DNA of 64,000 nucleotides from Trichuris trichiura (GCA_037903355.1 JBAJFE010000034.1:558001-622000); one strand, 5' to 3'. Shown: positions 11,176 to 35,399, counted from the first letter of the stretch. Notes: generated from the letters alone by a model not told the origin. Program-made: numbers and translations.

Positions 11176-13677
11176 TTCAAAATAATTCAACTTGCTTCTT
11201 GACTTCTGAACTGGCACATCAAAATGTTCCAAGTTGAGCAGAGGAACGGCGATCGGTTCGAAATACCTTATTTAGCAGTTCGAATTGGCTGCGTGAAGCA
11301 TCATTATTTGTGCTTACGCAACTGTGGCTCTTTCAAAACGCATTAAAGGTATAAGAATGCTGCTTGTGAAAATTTTCTTATCAAGTTGACAATACGAGCA
11401 CGATAGCATGAGTAAATAAAGTAGACAGTTTAAAGAGGTCATAGATCGTTGATCAGGCAGACCCATCGGTGACTTAGAAAGTGTTGTTTATTGTTGCGAT
11501 GACGACTACAAAGTTGCATTAAGGCTACTTGGAAAACATGGACTGGAACGAAGGTGGATGATTGCGGAAGATCTAATTCTGTCATATAGTTACGGTGTGC
11601 AGTTTTGATTCGACGATTGCCAAAGAGCAAATAAGCTAGATAATTTTCCAGTTCGTTGTTCTGCACACAGTGGACCAAGCGAAGACATTCTAAACATTTT
11701 GTCAACACTTCAGAAGCCCTTCACTATTTCCTTGCGGGAAGAAACCGTTTATGAAAATTAAAAGGAACTGAGCTTTCTGGTGGTCCTTGCTCTGCCCCAT
11801 CAGCGCTAAATATGAATGGAAGTTTACGAATATGGAAAACATTTTGCAGTAGTACTCAAATAATTCTGCTGCTTTAACTGAGATGGGAATACCGAATTTT
11901 AAGAAAAGCGTTTTCTTTCATATTCGACGACAAACGTCTTTAGCGGAGGACAGTCAATATCGCTGAACGAAAGGCAGCATAAATAACAATCTGGTTCTCC
12001 ACGTCAACCATGGAAAGCGTGAGACTAGTCAGTTCCCCCGTGGTGACCTAAAGGGGGAACACCCTACTGCAATTAAAATTTGAAGAGCATGAACTCTGGG
12101 TCTCCTGTTCACAGCCATATGACAACGTTACATTTAGGGTTTTTAGCTAGTAGACATATACTTTAAGTTGATTTCTCAAGCTTAAAACAACAGCTCGATG
12201 AATCATTCTTTCCCTAATGGCTGAGGTGATTACCGTCTCACTTTGTCACTGCTTTTCTTGTAAGGGATCCCTTTCTGGTTATTTTATCTGAACGGAAAAC
12301 AAAAGATACACCCACTTTATAAAACACGTCAGTCCTAAAGACAGGATGTTTTTAATGGATCAGCAGATTTTCGTGTCAAGTCTTCGAATGACTTTTTGTG
12401 TGTTTCCTTCTGCATGCAGTCAAACGAAATAAATACTCTACCAATGAAAAGATTACGAGGATTAACGTGTTTCCATCTTTAGCTGAAGCCAAGGGGAAAG
12501 TTAGACCTTAATTAAATCGAAAACCCCAATAAATTGTTTCCGCACTGATAGAAATTATGAAAAGGACTAATTTGCACTGGAATACAAAGGCAAAAAACAT
12601 GCTTTTTTGACGTCTGCTCCATAAAAAGAGGGTACGTTTAAACCTCCATGAAATGGAATCAATATGGGAAAGACCAGCATGCTTAAGCTGATGCTACTTA
12701 CCCTCACGGCATTTTCTAAAAAGCTTTCATATCGCAAACTTTCAGCTATCTTCTTAAAATAGCAATGACTGTTGCGAAAAAGCCAAAGCTACCGCTAGCG
12801 TGATAGCATCATCTTATCACAGAAGTGCAGCAATGTATGGATGCACGGATATCTTCATCGTAACTAATTCTCACAGAAATTTCAGAATTCATCTTTTGCT
12901 GTACACTGCAAATAACTGTTGTACTGTTACTCTAAATTCGTGCACAATATGGCGCGAGAAAAGGTTGCAGTCTTCAGTGCAGTCAACGATTTTGTTAGCA
13001 TGACTGGCTACTGGGGTGACAACAGCAAAGCGAGCTTTTGTCTTGACAATTAGAGACCGTACTAGCTTAATATCCTGACGGAAAAGCGTAAAATATTTAA
13101 AACATAAGTATGTGCGGTGAATGCATCTAGAAAAATTAAAATCCGTTCCCTTGGTTTTATTTATACACACTGCCGTTGTGATTACCAGCAGGCTGTTTCT
13201 CCTGCCTTGATATCTACATATTAAAAGGATAATACTGATGATAATTACTACAAGCTGCTTACAGTAGCGAGGCGGCAACATAAAAGGAAATATTTCAAAG
13301 CATTGACCTTCCTAACTGGACGCCTACGCTGAGGAAGAGTTGTTTTCGTCGCAATCGTTTTCCTTTCAAACAAACAACGGGCGCACATTCCACAAGCAGA
13401 AAGAAAACGGCTTGCCATGCGTACAACGATCAAACGATGAACACCGCGATAGGCTGATAATCATGTTGGAAATATATGAGGCTGATACGAGAACAGGAAA
13501 CTAAGCGCGAGAAGTAAATGACAGATGAGCAGGCTAACAAGGAATCTTTAGCGCTGTACATAACCGTACAAACAGAAAAGAACACGGTTTCCGCAGGCCA
13601 AGGTAAAACTGCTATTGCGAGTACAGGCAAAGTTTCTGCGTTGACGTTGCGTCGTATTCATTAGACACACGTCATTC
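11176..13677. other. Intergenic, no supported gene
   Basis: Open frames on the minus strand at 11708-11439 and 13281-12889 have no recognisable domain and no convincing spliced context. A plausible acceptor (GTGTGCAG) precedes the first, so an unrecognised exon there cannot be excluded. Confidence 0.4.
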
Positions 13678-13769
13678 TTAAAAATGTGGTTTCTTGGTAC
13701 GAGAGCGTATGTTTTCATAATGCAAAAGTTTTATTACGGAATTATTCCCGTTTAATGTGTTAAATAACT

Positions 13770-13807
13770 CCGGAGCTTTCGGGTCGACCGAGACCCGTCT
13801 TCAGCGG
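13770..13807 (-). ncRNA. Hammerhead ribozyme-like motif (left arm)
   Basis: Inverted copy of the motif at 14029-14066, with identical core and stems. A transcript of the whole palindrome would fold arm on arm, which would compete with ribozyme folding; a transcript of one arm would not have that problem. Confidence 0.55.
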
Positions 13808-14028
13808 TTGTGACTTATGGATGTAACTTGTGCGCGTGACTTGAGTCTTCTGTCGTTTTCATGGTTTAAAGCGGGTGTTTTAAAGTTCTTTGTTGATGGT
13901 CTTCTGTTTGTATGTCGGGTTCATACAAACAGAAGACTACCAACAAAGAACTTTAAAACACCCGCTTTAAACTATGAAAACGACAGAAGACTCAAGTCAC
14001 GCGCACAAGTTACATCCATAAGTCACAA

Positions 14029-14066
14029 CCGCTGAAGACGGGTCTCGGTCGACCCGAAAGCTCCGG
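14029..14066 (+). ncRNA. Hammerhead ribozyme-like motif (right arm)
   Basis: CTGAAGA at 14032-14038, stem II CGGGTC / GACCCG with a 6-nt loop, then GAAAGCTC at 14056-14063. Stem I is CCG (14029-14031) pairing with CGG (14064-14066). Predicted cleavage is after C14063. The motif is repeated as a mirror image at 13770-13807 on the minus strand. Confidence 0.6.
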
Positions 14067-14126
14067 AGTTATTTAACACATTAAACGGGAATAATTCCGT
14101 AATAAAACTTTTGCATCACGTCATTC

Positions 14127-16479
14127 ATTGTGACAAATGTCCCTCGTTACTCACCTGTCTTTAATGTTAAATGCAAAGATAAGAAACTGCAGGTAGAGCA
14201 GACTTCCATCATGTCTGCAAGCTTTCATAATGCAGAAGAAATTATGACCTTCCAATGAAATGAGACCCATTTAGTCATATTGCATTAACAGACAGGGGTG
14301 ACTTAACCTCAGTTGTTTAAAAGTACATAATCTCTACTCACTGTTTTGTTTTTGAATCATTACCTGCTACCATGCAGACCTGATATCTTAATGCGAAGGA
14401 ATAGATATGCTTGCCTTGCGAAGGTTGATAGAATCTGAGAAATTGCTCATAGAGTGAAAATGTTTAAGCCTAAGGAGCAAGTACTACTACTTACCATATG
14501 ATATGCTTTTGAACGTTCTTAGGCTCAGAAAATAATCTAAGAAACCATACCAAGAACAGAAAATAAAGCATAAAATCTATAGTGCCACTAGTGCGTGGTA
14601 AAAGCAATAATTATATGATAAATGAAAAGCCCAATAAGGTAGAAATAATGTGTGGACACTCGAGTTTTATTTACCATAACTAGAAAAATATTGAGCAAGT
14701 GGAGGCCTGAGATAGACGTAAGACCTGAAGTTAGATTACTGAGCCGTCTGTCGCAGTCAGTGTGAAAACCGGAAGCCATTGTATCTTGCCTAGTCTTTAC
14801 TAATCCAATGCTTTCTTAATTAATGAGGTTCAATAGCCTGATAGCTTAAGTCTCGATGGGCAAAAATCCCGAAGGACAGAAATCATGAATCACTGAGCTT
14901 CAATGCCTTCTCCTGTTTCTCTAACCCGGTGTACAGAACCTGAGCCAAACCTAATCGAAGTTCATAAACGACCCTGTTCTCATTTTTGGTTTAGGCTTGG
15001 GTAGCACGCACCATCTGTGACAAACAGGAGAAAGCAATTAATCATAACCTTTCTGGACATTTGTCTTTCAAAATTCTACGGTAGACTCTTTTCTTACTTA
15101 TCACTGAAGGAAACTTTCATTGCTTAAAGAAATGCTTTGCTCCCTTAGTGAAACAAAACCGGCTATATAACCGTACTACTGGTCGACAGGAGCAGGTGAA
15201 CGGCGTTCATTTAAATCAGATCCTCAACGTTTTCTTGTTAGCATCCCTATGGTGTCGCGAGTGCCATTTGGTACTGGGCGTCCCAAAGTTAGTTCCACTG
15301 ATTTCGTTGGAGAGCCCTAAGGGATTGGTTCGACAGAAAGTAGCTTTTATACTAGGGTCTACTGGCTTTTTGGCCCTGGCTGACGCTTAATCGACCATGG
15401 TCAAATGTCTGTAGCAGATGGCCTTCCTGATTTGAATTCAACGTACCTGTGCTTTTACGTTGGAATGCGTGAAACTGTGCTCTACGCTCTCGTCAGGGGA
15501 TGTCGCCTGATGGATCGCTGCATTGTGCAAAGTTGTCTGTGGATTTCATAGCAGTGAAATCATTCGAAAATCACTGTATCTATTGGCCGAATAACAAAGC
15601 GGTCATTTTAGTCCACTGTACGCTTGAAGTTAACTCTCTGGGTTACCTTGTTTGCAGTTATGTAGGGCGTGTCAATTTGCTTTGTTCAAACTTAAGTTCG
15701 GCTACTTCAACTTTACTTAGGTAGGAAAGCAACAATCGTACATTAAAGTCTCGCCTTCAATTTGCACAGATGCTGATAGTGGCGCAAGTTTGATCCTGAT
15801 AGCTTTACCTCCCGTTTTCCTGTCTGAAAACTGCATACTATTGTCGTAGCTTGATTTCGTGAGCAATTTCAATTGACAAAAGACCACCACTTTTGCATCA
15901 GTGCAATGTCAGACCAAAATTTGTCGTCACGCATTCATGCACGTACGGGCCGCAAAGCATTTTAAATCAATAAATCTTTGGAATTTATAAGAAAGCAACT
16001 AAAAATTTTGCTAGCAATTATTTTTGAAAGTAGCTGATGGTGCGAGCAGAATTTCCGCATTGGTATATTGTGATTAATTTCAATCTAGGTTCTATAAGCC
16101 TAATATTGCTTTACTGCATTTATATTTTCGCGTTATACGAGCTTCAAATCTGCCGCGTTCATAGTAAGTTACTCTTTCGCTCTTAGTAATAATAGCAGCA
16201 CTGTTTCATTAATCAACTGCTTCTGCTTCAAACGCAGACGGCTCAAAATATGAAAAGCGGACGCGCATGGGATTTCTTCATTCAATTTAAAACTTCGAAA
16301 GTTACCTCTGACAAACGACGACGCCAAAAATGAACTTTGCTAGAGAGCTCTTAATAACCGTAGGGGAAACATTTGAGAAGCTAAACATACGAACAACTTA
16401 TGCTCATCACAAATGTATGGATGTATGGTGGATACGAACTTTAACCAGGCAATGCAGCTCTTGTCATATAAGGTAGCTA
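14127..16479. other. Intergenic, nothing recognised
   Basis: Downstream flank of the alanyl-tRNA synthetase gene. Small plus-strand open frames at 15148-15390 and 15500-15724 show no domain, no signal peptide and no splice support. Confidence 0.4.
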
Positions 16480-27688
<11,209 letters not shown>

Positions 27689-29530
27689 TGTTAAATTTAA
27701 ACGTCCTAGAAAGCATTCTCGGGTAAAAAATACGAAATAAGCAAAACAGGCAGACAGAGCGACACAAGCAAAAGAAATAGACAAAATAATCGTATGCAGT
27801 CCCAAAACTGCTCCAACTTTATACGTAACCTAAAGGATAATCCAGGAAATAGCGTTAAGATGCTAAAGATGGTATATGATGTAAAGCGTCTGAAGGTGAA
27901 AGCTTATACTCATTACAAAACACTTTATATTGAATCCAGGTAAACAGAACATGTTAATAGAAGCAGCGATAGCTTGACAAGAGAAATGGGAAGAATAAGT
28001 TAACCACTTCCGACAATCAGTGGAAATATACCCACTGTTTGGAACTTTGACAATTAAAATCTTCAAATAATTTTCCCTGTGTGAATTCTAGGAAATGCGA
28101 AGGAACCTCAAACTATTCGGTTGTCCTACTAACGTGAACGTTCATTGAGCCTAACACCTTTTGAATGCCTGTACAAAATTACCACTTACCATGACGTAGA
28201 TGGCCACAAATAAAACTAAAGCTACGCTAGCGACGAATCACCCACTCAGTTTACCGTACTTTGCAATTGAGCAGGTTAGCATCGACGCCTACTTTGTGCG
28301 TCCTTGAATGCTGTTAAATGTTTGCAGGCCGCATCTGCAACTGCAGCTGTGTACGACTTTTTGAAATTAAATTAATCCATGCAACGTTGAACAGTTCTAC
28401 ATTATTTTTGAAAACTACTAAAGACAATGTATTCCTGAAGGTTTTTATTTATACGAAGGTTTCCACATTTTCTTCGTATTCCATAATCTCCGGTCTTGAC
28501 CATCGTTTTGTATTAACGCTCAGGCTCAAACGATAAGTAATGGTTTTCAGTTACGAAACTTGATGGACTAAGTCGGTTTAGAAGCAAGTAACAGTCCTTA
28601 TATGAGAAAGAATTTCAGCCTGAATATGTCATCACTATTTTCTATTCTTTTTGATGCGTCTACATCTAAGTTAACTTGACAAGTTGACTTCGAAAGTCAC
28701 ATTGTTCGGCGTTATTCACCCCGTTTTTGGCCCCAATAGTTCCCCTGCCTTTCAGTTTAAGATTAAGTTACTCTTTTGCCTGTGACGTAGATTAAACGCT
28801 ACTTCCTGGTAACTCTGTTCTGTCACTAACGGTTGTCGTACTCCAGGGAAGCCTAATCGAAAAGTAGAGCACAATTCTGCCTAAGCAGCTAGACGCTGCT
28901 GCACAGTTAATACATAGCGCATAACTGAGAAATCAGTTTTTATTTTGAGCGTAGGCTGTCTACGGACACAAGGACCAACAGGTCTCTATTTTATAGTTTA
29001 ACCTTAGATTGCTCACTCTGTAGTTGATGGTGGTACATGCCCATTTTTTGGTTTATACTTAGGATTCCGACAGTCATTAAGAGAAACCGAAGATGCTTGT
29101 TGGGAGGCGGCACGATATACTGTGGAAGAGAGTTGGCAGATACACAATTTGTGGAATAGGCCAAAATAGGCGCTTATAGTGGTTTGTTGATCACTGATTG
29201 ACAAAGTTTGAACTTTATTGATCACTTTGTCTGTTTTACATGTGGGCTTACTAGCTTAAAATCACGCTCCACGTGGACCACTCAAACGTAAGTCAAAATG
29301 ACCTCAAATTCAGGCTGTCCTATGCGTGCTGAAATCACTTCTATCAACGCGAAAGAAATAATCTATCGCAAAAGCTGCTCTTTAAATCATGCTTTGACTA
29401 TCTCTTGCAATAATTTATTGAATAGTGTTTTGAAAGTGACAACTATGGGTATGGATTTTTTACTTGGCAATTCGACTATGTTTGAAGCATTGAGCTATCA
29501 ATACTAACTGCCTGATGCCGGGATGCTATT
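27689..29530. other. Upstream flank of AARS, no supported gene
   Basis: Presumably holds the AARS promoter and 5' UTR. No open frame here has recognisable content on either strand. Confidence 0.4.
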
Positions 29531-29550
29531 GTGACATCAATTTTTCTTGT

Positions 29551-29820
29551 TCTGAAGAAAATCCGCAGTTGCTGCTTTCAGGCACTGAGACGTCCGCTCT
29601 TGCCAATGGTTTAACTCATAGCGGTTCCCATGCTTCTCTCTACTACGGGTCATTTCCTACTATAGATTCCAACAGCGTTCCTTATCTACCCTTGTTCACA
29701 CGCGTACATGCAGTGGTCCTTCAGTTTCCTTCGCTGCGTACTCCAGAGTCAAATAATCGATCCTCCACCCCAGTTACCTTTACTCCTTCGAGGTCACCTT
29801 CTGAGCTAACGGGAAAAAGT
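29551..29820 (+). other. Possible exon, Ser/Thr/Pro-rich
   Basis: A pyrimidine-rich acceptor (TTTTTCTTGTTCTGAAG) precedes an open stretch rich in Ser, Thr and Pro (for example RSSTPVTFTPSRSPSELTGK) that ends at a possible GTTAGT donor before a TAG. It could be a disordered part of a plus-strand gene that continues to 31-33 kb. No domain is visible. Confidence 0.25.
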
Positions 29821-31137
29821 TAGTCGTGAGTGACCAATGCTGGTATAGGCTGTTCGCGCTACTGACCTGTCCCCATCATCTTCCCTGAGCTTTTTGTTGC
29901 ACAGTCTTTGCTTCTACAAGAAGCCATACGATTCCATGCTTGCTGGGGTGGTTCTCGCCCATCATCTCCTTGAAGACTAGTGTTTTAGCAGGCCTATATC
30001 CCTTTCAGGGGAGGTAGCAAAATCTCAGCAAACGTAACTCTTTCTCATTTCCATTTATTGCGGTTCGTAATTATGACAAGGTAGAAAGGCTCAGCAGGCC
30101 ACTTTGACGAAGAAGCCGGAAAGTCTCCGAGGTAAAATTTCGCTTTAGCTAATGGTGCTCGGGTAGATCTTTCAGGCATAGTGGAACTTCGGTGAGTAAA
30201 GAGGGAGAAGATGTAGATTACGGTATGAGAGAAACGTAAATTTTGCAGGCACTAGGAAGCCAGGAAGATCACGTCCAAGCGCAGTAAAGAGACTCATTTA
30301 TCTGCGGTATTCTCCTTATTCCTTCAGCCCAGAAGTAAACTGTAACAAAGGATGATGTGAATTGGACAGTTAAGCTATTGTTTGACAGAGCGATAAAACG
30401 TCCTCGTGACCACACCAATGGTTCTCGTTGCCCTGATCGCGGCAGACAACAGTCCTGTGGAAACAAATCACCGGCGGAACCTTAGCTTATCGAAATGTAG
30501 CTTAGCACACATTCCATGCCCTTCCGAAGGAGCAAGTTGGGACAACCATGGTTGCTTCAGTTTTGGAAGGACTTCTCTTTGTTATTTATTATTCGTGTGC
30601 CTTCCACAACAAAGCGTATTCAGCTGAAGCTCCGGCGAATTGTTGAATTCTGAGTTCAAAACGTCCAAATTTCAAAGTGACAGATCAGAATGGAACAGCC
30701 CCATTTTGTCAAGCTGTTTTGTTTTGAGAATGCCTTCCTTAATAAATCATTCGCAGTTAGAATGCTGCTTTCAGACTGACGTTCAAAAAGCGTCGCGACT
30801 ATCTGACAAAAAGAGAGAGTTTTTGAAGTAAACGTGTGCATCGGTTGCGTAAGCTAATGCTTCCTTTGAACGCTTTATGGACGGGGTAAGAATCTTCGCT
30901 CCGTACCGCTAACACGCCAGATGTCAGCACGTAAAGAACAAAGGCTGGGTGACGTTTCGCAACAGATTGTTTTCGGCATGAAGAAGTAATTTCCCCTCAG
31001 CTACGCAATGCGCAGTATTGAGTAATCAGCAAAGTCATTGTGCAACAATTTTATGCTTTGCTGTTAGCTAACATGAACTAACGATCAACAAGCCTCCTAT
31101 TGCTACAGCTTGTTTCTACTTCAAACTGCACGAATAG

Positions 31138-31419
31138 CGGGTGCCACTGAAGTGCAGCAGCTCAGCAATTCGCGAAGCAGCTGGAACCTTTCCTGCGAAA
31201 ATTTCTCTTTCACTCGAACTGGACGATGAGCTATCTATCCCCGCTGCCTCAATACTTGATTCCGTTTCCCAGGTAATAATGTTTTTTAAGTGGCTATACC
31301 AATATCTACCCACGGATCTACGGACAGATCAATTGCTAAAGACATCTGTTGGACCTGCAGTTCACATTATAGCGTTTAGGATTTTACTTTCCAAGGAGTT
31401 AACAGTTTTTGCCTTTTAG
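31138..31419 (+). CDS. Possible exon of a nuclear-receptor-like protein
   Basis: After a GAATAG acceptor-like site the plus strand reads openly to a TAG at 31417. The stretch FFKWLYQYLP..DLRTDQLLK resembles helices 3-5 of a nuclear-receptor ligand-binding domain (W-A-K...P...L..DQ..LL), but two or three residues are missing from the usual spacing. No zinc-finger DNA-binding domain was found anywhere in 27-33 kb, so the receptor assignment is weak. It could be an orphan or decayed receptor, or chance. Confidence 0.25.
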   Translation, partial: RVPLKCSSSAIREAAGTFPAKISLSLELDDELSIPAASILDSVSQVIMFFKWLYQYLPTDLRTDQLLKTSVGPAVHIIAFRILLSKELTVFAF

Positions 31420-32350
31420 ACATCGTACACTTGAACCAAACCATACTTCTTCCACTGTTTTTCTGTCTTATTACGATACAAGTTCTCGACACCGCAGACC
31501 TCTTCTGCACTTTATCGATCCGGCCAAGTACTGTTTTCGGGCTCCAGGCACTTATCGGCAACGACCAGTGGTGCCGTATTGCGAGAAACTGGGCAACGTG
31601 AGTTTATTGACAACTATTCAACAACTAGCGAGCGCTTATCCAATGATAGCTTCGCAGGTCAGCAAAAATAGACTGTGCATACGAAGTAAACGCCACGTTT
31701 ACCACTGAACGAAAATCATTTATCCTAAAAAGGCTTTCCTTGTTTAACTTTCATTTACGTAGCTCTCCCAATGAGATATGCTCAGCTGCAGCTCAGGCGA
31801 AGTGCAGCTGGACGTTCAGGTCGAAGCATCCAGATATCTTACGGTTTTGTTTTTATTAATCCAATGCAAATTAAGCCTTTCCATTTTACTTTCTTCTTTA
31901 GGCCAAATACAGTCTTCTTTATTTTGGCTTATCTTTTCATAGAAATTTTTGTCGAACTCTTATCTCAAATAGGCCTAACTTCGTTGAGGACAAGATATGT
32001 CAGACTTGAATGCACTCATTCCTTTTTCGCTTTATTTTATTAACAGTCATATCAACTTGCTACAGAACATTTCATATGCAAGCGCGCCTTCACTCTTTCG
32101 CAAAAAAGTCATAAGCTGCTTTTATAGGTTTGGCGTTTGCGAATATAAAAGTCTGGAGAGACGCTCCATGGTTAACTATTAAGGCTTGAGAAAGGCAACC
32201 ATTTAAAAGTTTATTATTGAACCATCCTGACTCCTACGAGAGTTTTTATGTATTCTGACCTGTTATGAAATCGTTACTGCTCACTAATTAATATTTTCAC
32301 ACATTCATAAAAATACTGATTATTACAATGGTTGATTTATCCTTCTTCAG

Positions 32351-32661
32351 GAGCGAACTAACGCCTTGTCTGCGCAATGGTCACTACGGACGTACAGCAC
32401 TTATCATCTGTGCTTCGCCAGACCGCAGACTACAAACCGCTTTACCCAAAGCCTGTATCCAATGGATGTAAGTAGACACCATACGGTGCGTTGGTTGCTA
32501 CAACAACACCTCACAAATCACTTCAGCAGTGGACAGAGAGGATAGCAGAATTAGTGAGAGGCACTGCGCTAATAGCAGGAACCTTGGCGTTTTGGCCCCA
32601 GCTGCAGCCAGTAGTTCGCTACAACTTACGACCGCTAACTCCAACGTTTACCTTCCTATAG
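32351..32661 (+). CDS. Possible two-exon coding segment, unknown
   Basis: Exon 32351-32467 (acceptor TTCTTCAG, donor GAT|GTAAGT) and exon 32527-32661 (acceptor CACTTCAG) keep one open frame across a 59-bp intron of the size usual in this window. They end at TAG (FTQSLYPMD joined to QWTERIAELV, ending PTFTFL). The splice sites are good and the protein is unrecognised. It may be the end of the gene suggested at 31.1 kb, but I could not connect them in phase. Confidence 0.3.
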
Positions 32662-33675
32662 TGCAAGACGTGAAAACAACATACAGGACAGAGACGACAG
32701 GAAGCAAATCACCTAACTTTGAGAGTTCTTCCCACTTTAGGTAGTAAAGTAGCTGAGAGAACATCCGAAAGCTTCGCTAAAGATGTCATGCTGCCAAACC
32801 GTCCAAGGAAAAGTTCTTCTCTAAGAACAAAATCATTGAAGTAGGGAAAACAAGAACATCTTCAGTAGTGATTACTGAGCTCAGAACCTGTTTCAGCAGA
32901 ACCAACTCAGTCATATGGTCTAACCTGGAAGAGTTTCTTCAGAAGCTCTACACCACTTTGCAATGGCGAAGCGATATATGCAGTTTACATACATGACCAA
33001 GTAAAGTGAAATGTGTTTCCAGTGATTGTAAACACCCCGTATGACCTAGGTAAATCAGTTCCAGTCAAACGTAAAGACCGAATCGAACGAGATTGCTTAA
33101 AGAGCCAACCATTTCCTTGGGTGAAAACTGCAGAAGACCAGTTGGACGATCTCTTTCTCTCTCATTTGAAGACAAGGAGATTACGCACACTGCCTTTTTG
33201 TCCTTACAATTATTGCGTATCTTTGTATTTTATTGAGCATCACTGTAGAATGAGATAGAGGCGATCAACCAAAATGCAGACAGCGTGTGCGTTATTTTAG
33301 AGCCTATTAGTACCGTAGAAAACGCTGTTTTCAAGCTTCCTGCGTACGCATCACGTAAATTTGTCATTTCTTTTTCAAAAGAGCGAGCTGATTATAGCGT
33401 GTTTGCTTTCGCAACTGCATTTTGTTAATAGCACTACATTACTAAGACGGAGTTGGTGGCAGAGATCTTTCCTTATAACGGTCATATTCAAAAACTTTGC
33501 ATTTTGTTCTCATCAATAAAGAAGAAAACGAAAGTCGCCCTGAAAACTGCGCTTCTGTGTGGTGACGTCCTTGAAAGGCAGGGGTCGTACAACTCTGCTG
33601 CAGCATCCAGGTCAATTAATCAAACCGACTACGCACTATGGCATCACAGTTTGACAAGGCGCAATATGAAGGCAG

Positions 33676-34910
33676 TTCGAAAAGTTCCCGGAAAAATTAA
33701 ATAAAAGCTCTGTTTGCAATGATAGCGAACTAATTTCTCAACGTATCTTCTGTCAACCTCTAAGCACTTCTGCTGACAGCGTCTCCACCTTTGCATACCT
33801 TCCTTTTAGAATCCTAGCGGCTGTGTAGTGCATCAAGTCGAGACGGCGCGTTTTGTGTCATCCATTGACCTGAACAGCATGTCTTTTAAATGTTTTTTTA
33901 ACTTTGGGAAGAAGAAAAAGTCTGACCGGGAAACATTTGAACTGTATGGCGGATAGGGAATGACTTCACACCGAAACTCACCAAGAACAGTCTTCACAGT
34001 CCTGGACGAATGAGCCGGCGCGTTACCGTGATGGGAAAGGACACCGAGGGGCAACTCGCCACGCTGTTTTCTTGTCAGTGCCGTTTTTAATGTTTGCAAT
34101 ACTGCTTTGTAACAACTTGCAGTGACTGTTCGCTCTCCTTCGAGGAAGTCAGTCAGAATATGCTCGCGATAACCTTTCTAACCGACCGCTTCGCTTTGAA
34201 CTTGACTTGACCTGCTAACCCCTTCGACAACCACTGCTTGGACTGGATCATACTCTCAGATTTATGTTGGCAGATCCACGTTTCATCTCCCGCGACGTTG
34301 CGGCCAAAAACTCGGTTTCATTTGCTTTGATCCTTGTTAAAAGCTCCTGAGAAAGGTTACAGCATCGGACCAGCTGTTCTTCACGCAACGCTTTCGGGGT
34401 CCACCGAGCTGGAAGCTTCCTCAGACCAATGGTTTCATGCATTATTCCAAATGCTGAATGGAGGGAGGTCCCAGTTATTATAGCAGTCCTCCTGACAGTA
34501 ATTCTGCGGTCTCCTTCCACTAGGTTCCGGATAAGGAGCACGGTTCCTTCGCTCATTACGGTTTCTGATCTTCCTGCTCTCTGGTCACCTTCGATGGCCT
34601 CTCTACCCTCCTAGAAACGCCTTATCCACTCATAGACAACAGGTGTAGATAGTGTACTACTCCAGTAAACCTGCTGCAAAGATTGAATAATCCTCTTTGG
34701 CTGCCAACCAAGCATGGATAGAAATTTAATGTTAGTTCTGACCTCAAAACGAAGATTTCCCATATAACGAGAAAAACGATTACTTTAGAAGCAGCTTGTG
34801 CCACATTGGCGCAGCGCCGGATAAGGCTACCTCTCTGTACAAGTTCAAAAGTAACAGAGCTAAGATGAATCTTTTCCTTTCCTGCGAGCGTGCCGGTAAT
34901 TTGTTAGGTC
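33676..34910 (-). mobile_element. mariner element with dead transposase, copy 1
   Basis: Minus-strand frames give mariner transposase blocks: RNLVEGDRRITVRR (DNA-binding part), GDETW-type catalytic block near 34290-34250, HHGNAPAHSS and PYPPYSSNV..SDFFFFPKLKKHL (34099-33833). The second catalytic Asp (HHD) is Gly here, though the D34D spacing is kept. Frameshifts separate the blocks, so it is inactive. The ends carry the TTCGAAAAGTTCCCGGAAAAA repeat at about 33676 and a decayed version near 34900. Same family as the copy at 46040. Confidence 0.8.
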
Positions 34911-34980
34911 TTCATTAGTCGGCATGACGGTCACCCTTTTTTGCCCTCGTCCAAATTTGAGTTAGGAATACACGTTATGT

Positions 34981-35390
34981 TTCGGCTTAGGCTTAGGCTA
35001 GGGGAAGAGAGGATGGCCGGCAGACCTACAGTACGACGCTGGGATGGAATGGTTACACGCAACGTTACTAGCGGAATACGCTTCATAGTTCCATTAGCAA
35101 ATGTAACTCCGCTTTGAAGTTGCCGCCACTACTTCCGGGGTGGAATAGGTTGTCAAGACTCCTTTTATGGTCTTGTCTCCTATGACCCTGCAAAACTATG
35201 TTGGCGACACGTGCAGGGCAAAGTGTGCAATTCTTTCGCTACGATATGACTGCACTGTTTTTCTGTTTTCGCTTAGGCTTCGGCTCAGCCAGAACACAAT
35301 AGCTGGTATAGCTTCTTAACTAAGGCATCCAATTGTTCTCTCGTTCTTGTCAGCTATCCTGTAACGCCCTAGCCTAAGCCTTAGGCAAGA
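34981..35390. repeat. Interstitial telomere-like TTAGGC repeats
   Basis: About three TTAGGC units at 34984-35001 (GGCTTAGGCTTAGGCTAGG), single degenerate units near 35269, and GCCTAAGCCTTAGGC at about 35366. Two more GCCTAA units lie at 54534-54545 and at 5687-5698. TTAGGC is the nematode telomere unit. The tracts are too short to be telomeres and probably mark old break-repair or telomerase patches. Confidence 0.5.
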
Positions 35391-35399
35391 TGCAAGGAA

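Larger units (their letters stand above)
13678..14116. mobile_element. Foldback retroelement fragment with hammerhead motifs
   Basis: Nearly perfect inverted repeats of 194 bp (13721-13914 and 13922-14115) flank a 7-nt loop. The whole insert is bounded by a 10-bp direct repeat CACGTCATTC (13668-13677 and 14117-14126), a likely target-site duplication. Each arm carries one hammerhead core, pointing outward. Inverted partial copies are common for Penelope-like elements, which also carry hammerhead motifs. The assignment rests on that analogy because no reverse transcriptase is present. Confidence 0.6.

Noticed and set aside
12889..13281. 130-codon minus-strand frame with a hydrophobic start
   Set aside because: No domain, composition like surrounding DNA, and no supporting splice sites; could be chance in a window this size.
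13817..14035. 72-codon plus-strand frame
   Set aside because: It reads straight through both arms of the foldback and is a by-product of the palindrome.
32740..32790. CTGAGAGAACATCCGAAAGC as another hammerhead
   Set aside because: The core is CTGAGAGA, not CTGANGA, and no stem II can form between it and GAAAGC.
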